DNA of 64,000 bases from Achromobacter marplatensis (GTDB lineage Bacteria; Pseudomonadota; Gammaproteobacteria; Burkholderiales; Burkholderiaceae_B), in assembly GCF_002209535.1 (NCBI RefSeq), contig NZ_NJIG01000005.1, forward strand, positions 186,001 to 250,000, in the 5' to 3' direction. Numbering within the stretch: the first letter of the stretch is position 1; each line of letters begins with the position of its first letter. Shown one piece after another: positions 62,587-64,000 of the stretch. The notes below the pieces were generated by a model. That model was not told where the DNA came from. It saw only the letters and a program-made list of their open reading frames with translations, and searched no databases. The translations under genes and the position numbers were made by a program.

Positions 62587-63903
62587 ATGCTTGGATTCGT
62601 CAGGAAACACATCGCCGGCAATGCCTCTTTCTGGGGGCTGGTGGAATACGGCATCGGCCCCGTTGCGGCGCTGGTGGCCCTGCCCATCCTGTTCCGTCAA
62701 CTGGGAACGGTGGGCTTTGGCCAGTATTCCATGATCATCGCGCTGGCCGGCTTCGGCAACGCCGCCAACCTGGGTGCGGCCGTGACTGCGACCAAGCTGG
62801 TGTCCGAACGGCTGCACGAACCGGGCGGCGCCTACCGCGCGGCGGGCGTCAGCATGTCGCTGATCGGTTGCGCGCTGGGCGTGGTCACGCTGGCTGCGGT
62901 GCTGCTGTGGGCGGTCGTGGGCCTGGGGTGGCCCGCCGCGACGTTCGGCGGCGTGGCGGTGACGCTGCTGGCCATGCCGGCGCTGGCCATCTACCTGACC
63001 CAGCAATATGACCAGCTGTTCTCGGGCTGCCTGAAGGGGCGCGAGGATTTCCGCGCCACCGCGCTGTGCGAAGTCTTCAGCCGTTCCGGCACGATGGCGC
63101 TGGCTTGCGCCACGGCCTGGCTGACCGCGTCGCCCACCTGGACAGGCGTGGCGCAAGCCTTCGGACTGCTGATCGCGGGCACCGTGAAGATGCGCGTGTT
63201 CTCGCGCGCCTACGGCCGGGTGCTGGTGCGCCCGGTGCGCGACCGCGCCGCGATGATGGACGCATTCAAGTTTTCGCGCTGGTCCTGGTTGAACAGCCTG
63301 AGCGCGCTGGCGTTCGGGTCCGTGGACCGCGTGCTGGTGGGCAGTTTGATGGGCCCGGCCGCGCTGGCGATCTATACCGTCGGCGTGCAGGTCGGCCAGA
63401 TCATCCATACCGCGGCGGTGGCGATCTTCCAGAAAGCCATGCCGCGCGTCAGCCGCCTGTCGGTGTCGCCGCCCTATGCGGGCGCCGCCGAACACGAGAT
63501 CCGCCGCATGATGCTGTGGAACCTGGTGCTGTCGACCAGCGCCACGCTTGCGGTGCTGGCGGTCAGCCATCCTCTGTTGAACCTGCTGCTGGGTGACAAC
63601 GTGGCCACGGGCCATCTTGCCACCTTCCGGCTGCTGATCGTGGCATCGGGGCTGCTGTCCCTGAATGCCGCGGCGCACTTCTCGCTGCTCGGCCTGGGAA
63701 ATTCCCGCGCGGTCGCCATCCTGAACGGGCTGGGCGGACTGGCGATGCTGTGCGTCATGGCGGGATTGGTACACGCGGCGGGCGAGCACGCCGCGGCTTG
63801 GGGCCGCATGGCCTACGCGGCAATCACGCTGGCTGGCGTCGCTCTCGCCATCCGTCAATCGCGCCCCGACTTCCCGGGCGCGTTGCCAGCGGCCACCCGA
63901 TAA
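62587..63903 (+). CDS. Polysaccharide flippase (Wzx/MATE-like family)
   Basis: 438 residues with about 12 predicted membrane helices (LVEYGIGPVAALVALPILFRQLG and AVTATKLVSERL at the N-terminus). It belongs to the oligosaccharide flippase superfamily and should move lipid-linked repeat units across the inner membrane. In the same operon, 32 bases after fcl. Confidence 0.9.
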   Translation: MLGFVRKHIAGNASFWGLVEYGIGPVAALVALPILFRQLGTVGFGQYSMIIALAGFGNAANLGAAVTATKLVSERLHEPGGAYRAAGVSMSLIGCALGVVTLAAVLLWAVVGLGWPAATFGGVAVTLLAMPALAIYLTQQYDQLFSGCLKGREDFRATALCEVFSRSGTMALACATAWLTASPTWTGVAQAFGLLIAGTVKMRVFSRAYGRVLVRPVRDRAAMMDAFKFSRWSWLNSLSALAFGSVDRVLVGSLMGPAALAIYTVGVQVGQIIHTAAVAIFQKAMPRVSRLSVSPPYAGAAEHEIRRMMLWNLVLSTSATLAVLAVSHPLLNLLLGDNVATGHLATFRLLIVASGLLSLNAAAHFSLLGLGNSRAVAILNGLGGLAMLCVMAGLVHAAGEHAAAWGRMAYAAITLAGVALAIRQSRPDFPGALPAATR

Positions 63904-63925
63904 CCCCAACATGTTGAGGTCTTAC

Positions 63926-64000
63926 ATGCGCAAGCGTCATAACGAGTACTCACGTCAGCTCATCGACTTCGTCCGCGAGCTACGCCCGCCCGCGCCGATC
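63926..64000 (+). CDS. Start of an unidentified gene, cut by window end
   Basis: 25 codons beginning MRKRHNEYSRQLIDFVREL, with GAGG six bases upstream of the ATG at 63926. An in-frame ATG at 63911 is an alternative. Too short to identify; by position, a further polysaccharide gene. Confidence 0.6.
   Translation, partial: MRKRHNEYSRQLIDFVRELRPPAPI

Overview
The window is high-GC chromosomal DNA, most consistent with the Alcaligenaceae (Achromobacter/Bordetella group, Burkholderiales). This rests on protein character, on the DUF2863-EarP-EF-P cluster with arginine at EF-P position 32, and on GabR-GabT-GabD and Tad gene orders usual for this group. It is inference; no database search was possible. 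I saw no rRNA, tRNA, CRISPR array, insertion sequence or prophage.

Layout. 0-9.8 kb: housekeeping genes: the start of a short-chain dehydrogenase with a divergent LysR regulator; aconitase acnA behind a 21-bp palindrome that overlaps its likely promoter; an LigB/YgiD-type dioxygenase; DUF2863-earP-efp (EF-P and its arginine rhamnosyltransferase); a DUF1178 protein; a coiled-coil lipoprotein. 9.9-24.6 kb, minus strand: a complete tight-adherence (Tad/Flp, type IVc pilus) locus in the order flp, cpaA/tadV, tadE, tadE/F-like, cpaB, cpaC secretin, tadZ, tadA, tadB, tadC, tadD, DUF3613, tadG-like, ending with a sigma-54 enhancer-binding regulator, and preceded by an MHYT membrane sensor. 24.6-29.4 kb, plus strand: an AT-rich control region, an orphan TpsB (FhaC/ShlB-type) outer-membrane transporter, a Gly/Leu-rich repeat lipoprotein behind a near-perfect sigma-54 promoter, and a MarR regulator. 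29.4-35.9 kb, minus: a Yej-type peptide ABC importer (ATPase, two permeases, binding lipoprotein). 36-41 kb: nuclease, CorA, UvrD-like helicase, DUF72 protein. 41-47.6 kb: GabR-like regulator with gabT-gabD (GABA to succinate), a GC-rich intergenic repeat pair, an inositol-monophosphatase-family protein and a sirtuin. 47.7-64 kb: a serine acetyltransferase, then a two-armed exopolysaccharide locus. The left arm (minus) is wza, wzc, phosphomannomutase, pgi, galE; the right arm (plus) is wcaJ-like, gmm, manC, vanZ-like, gmd, fcl, wzx-like, and the start of one more gene cut by the window end.

How the parts fit. The polysaccharide genes give a full route from glucose-6-phosphate through mannose sugars to GDP-mannose and GDP-L-fucose, plus UDP-glucose/UDP-galactose interconversion, lipid priming, a flippase, tyrosine autokinase and outer-membrane exporter: a fucose-containing, Wzy-type exopolysaccharide is the natural reading. 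The least ordinary part is 9.9-29.4 kb. A sigma-54 activator with a degenerate receiver domain closes the Tad locus, and sigma-54 type -24/-12 elements are visible before the repeat lipoprotein (strong), before tpsB (moderate) and before flp (weak). I propose, as inference, one co-regulated surface-adhesion module combining a Tad pilus, a TpsB pore and a repeat-rich lipoprotein.
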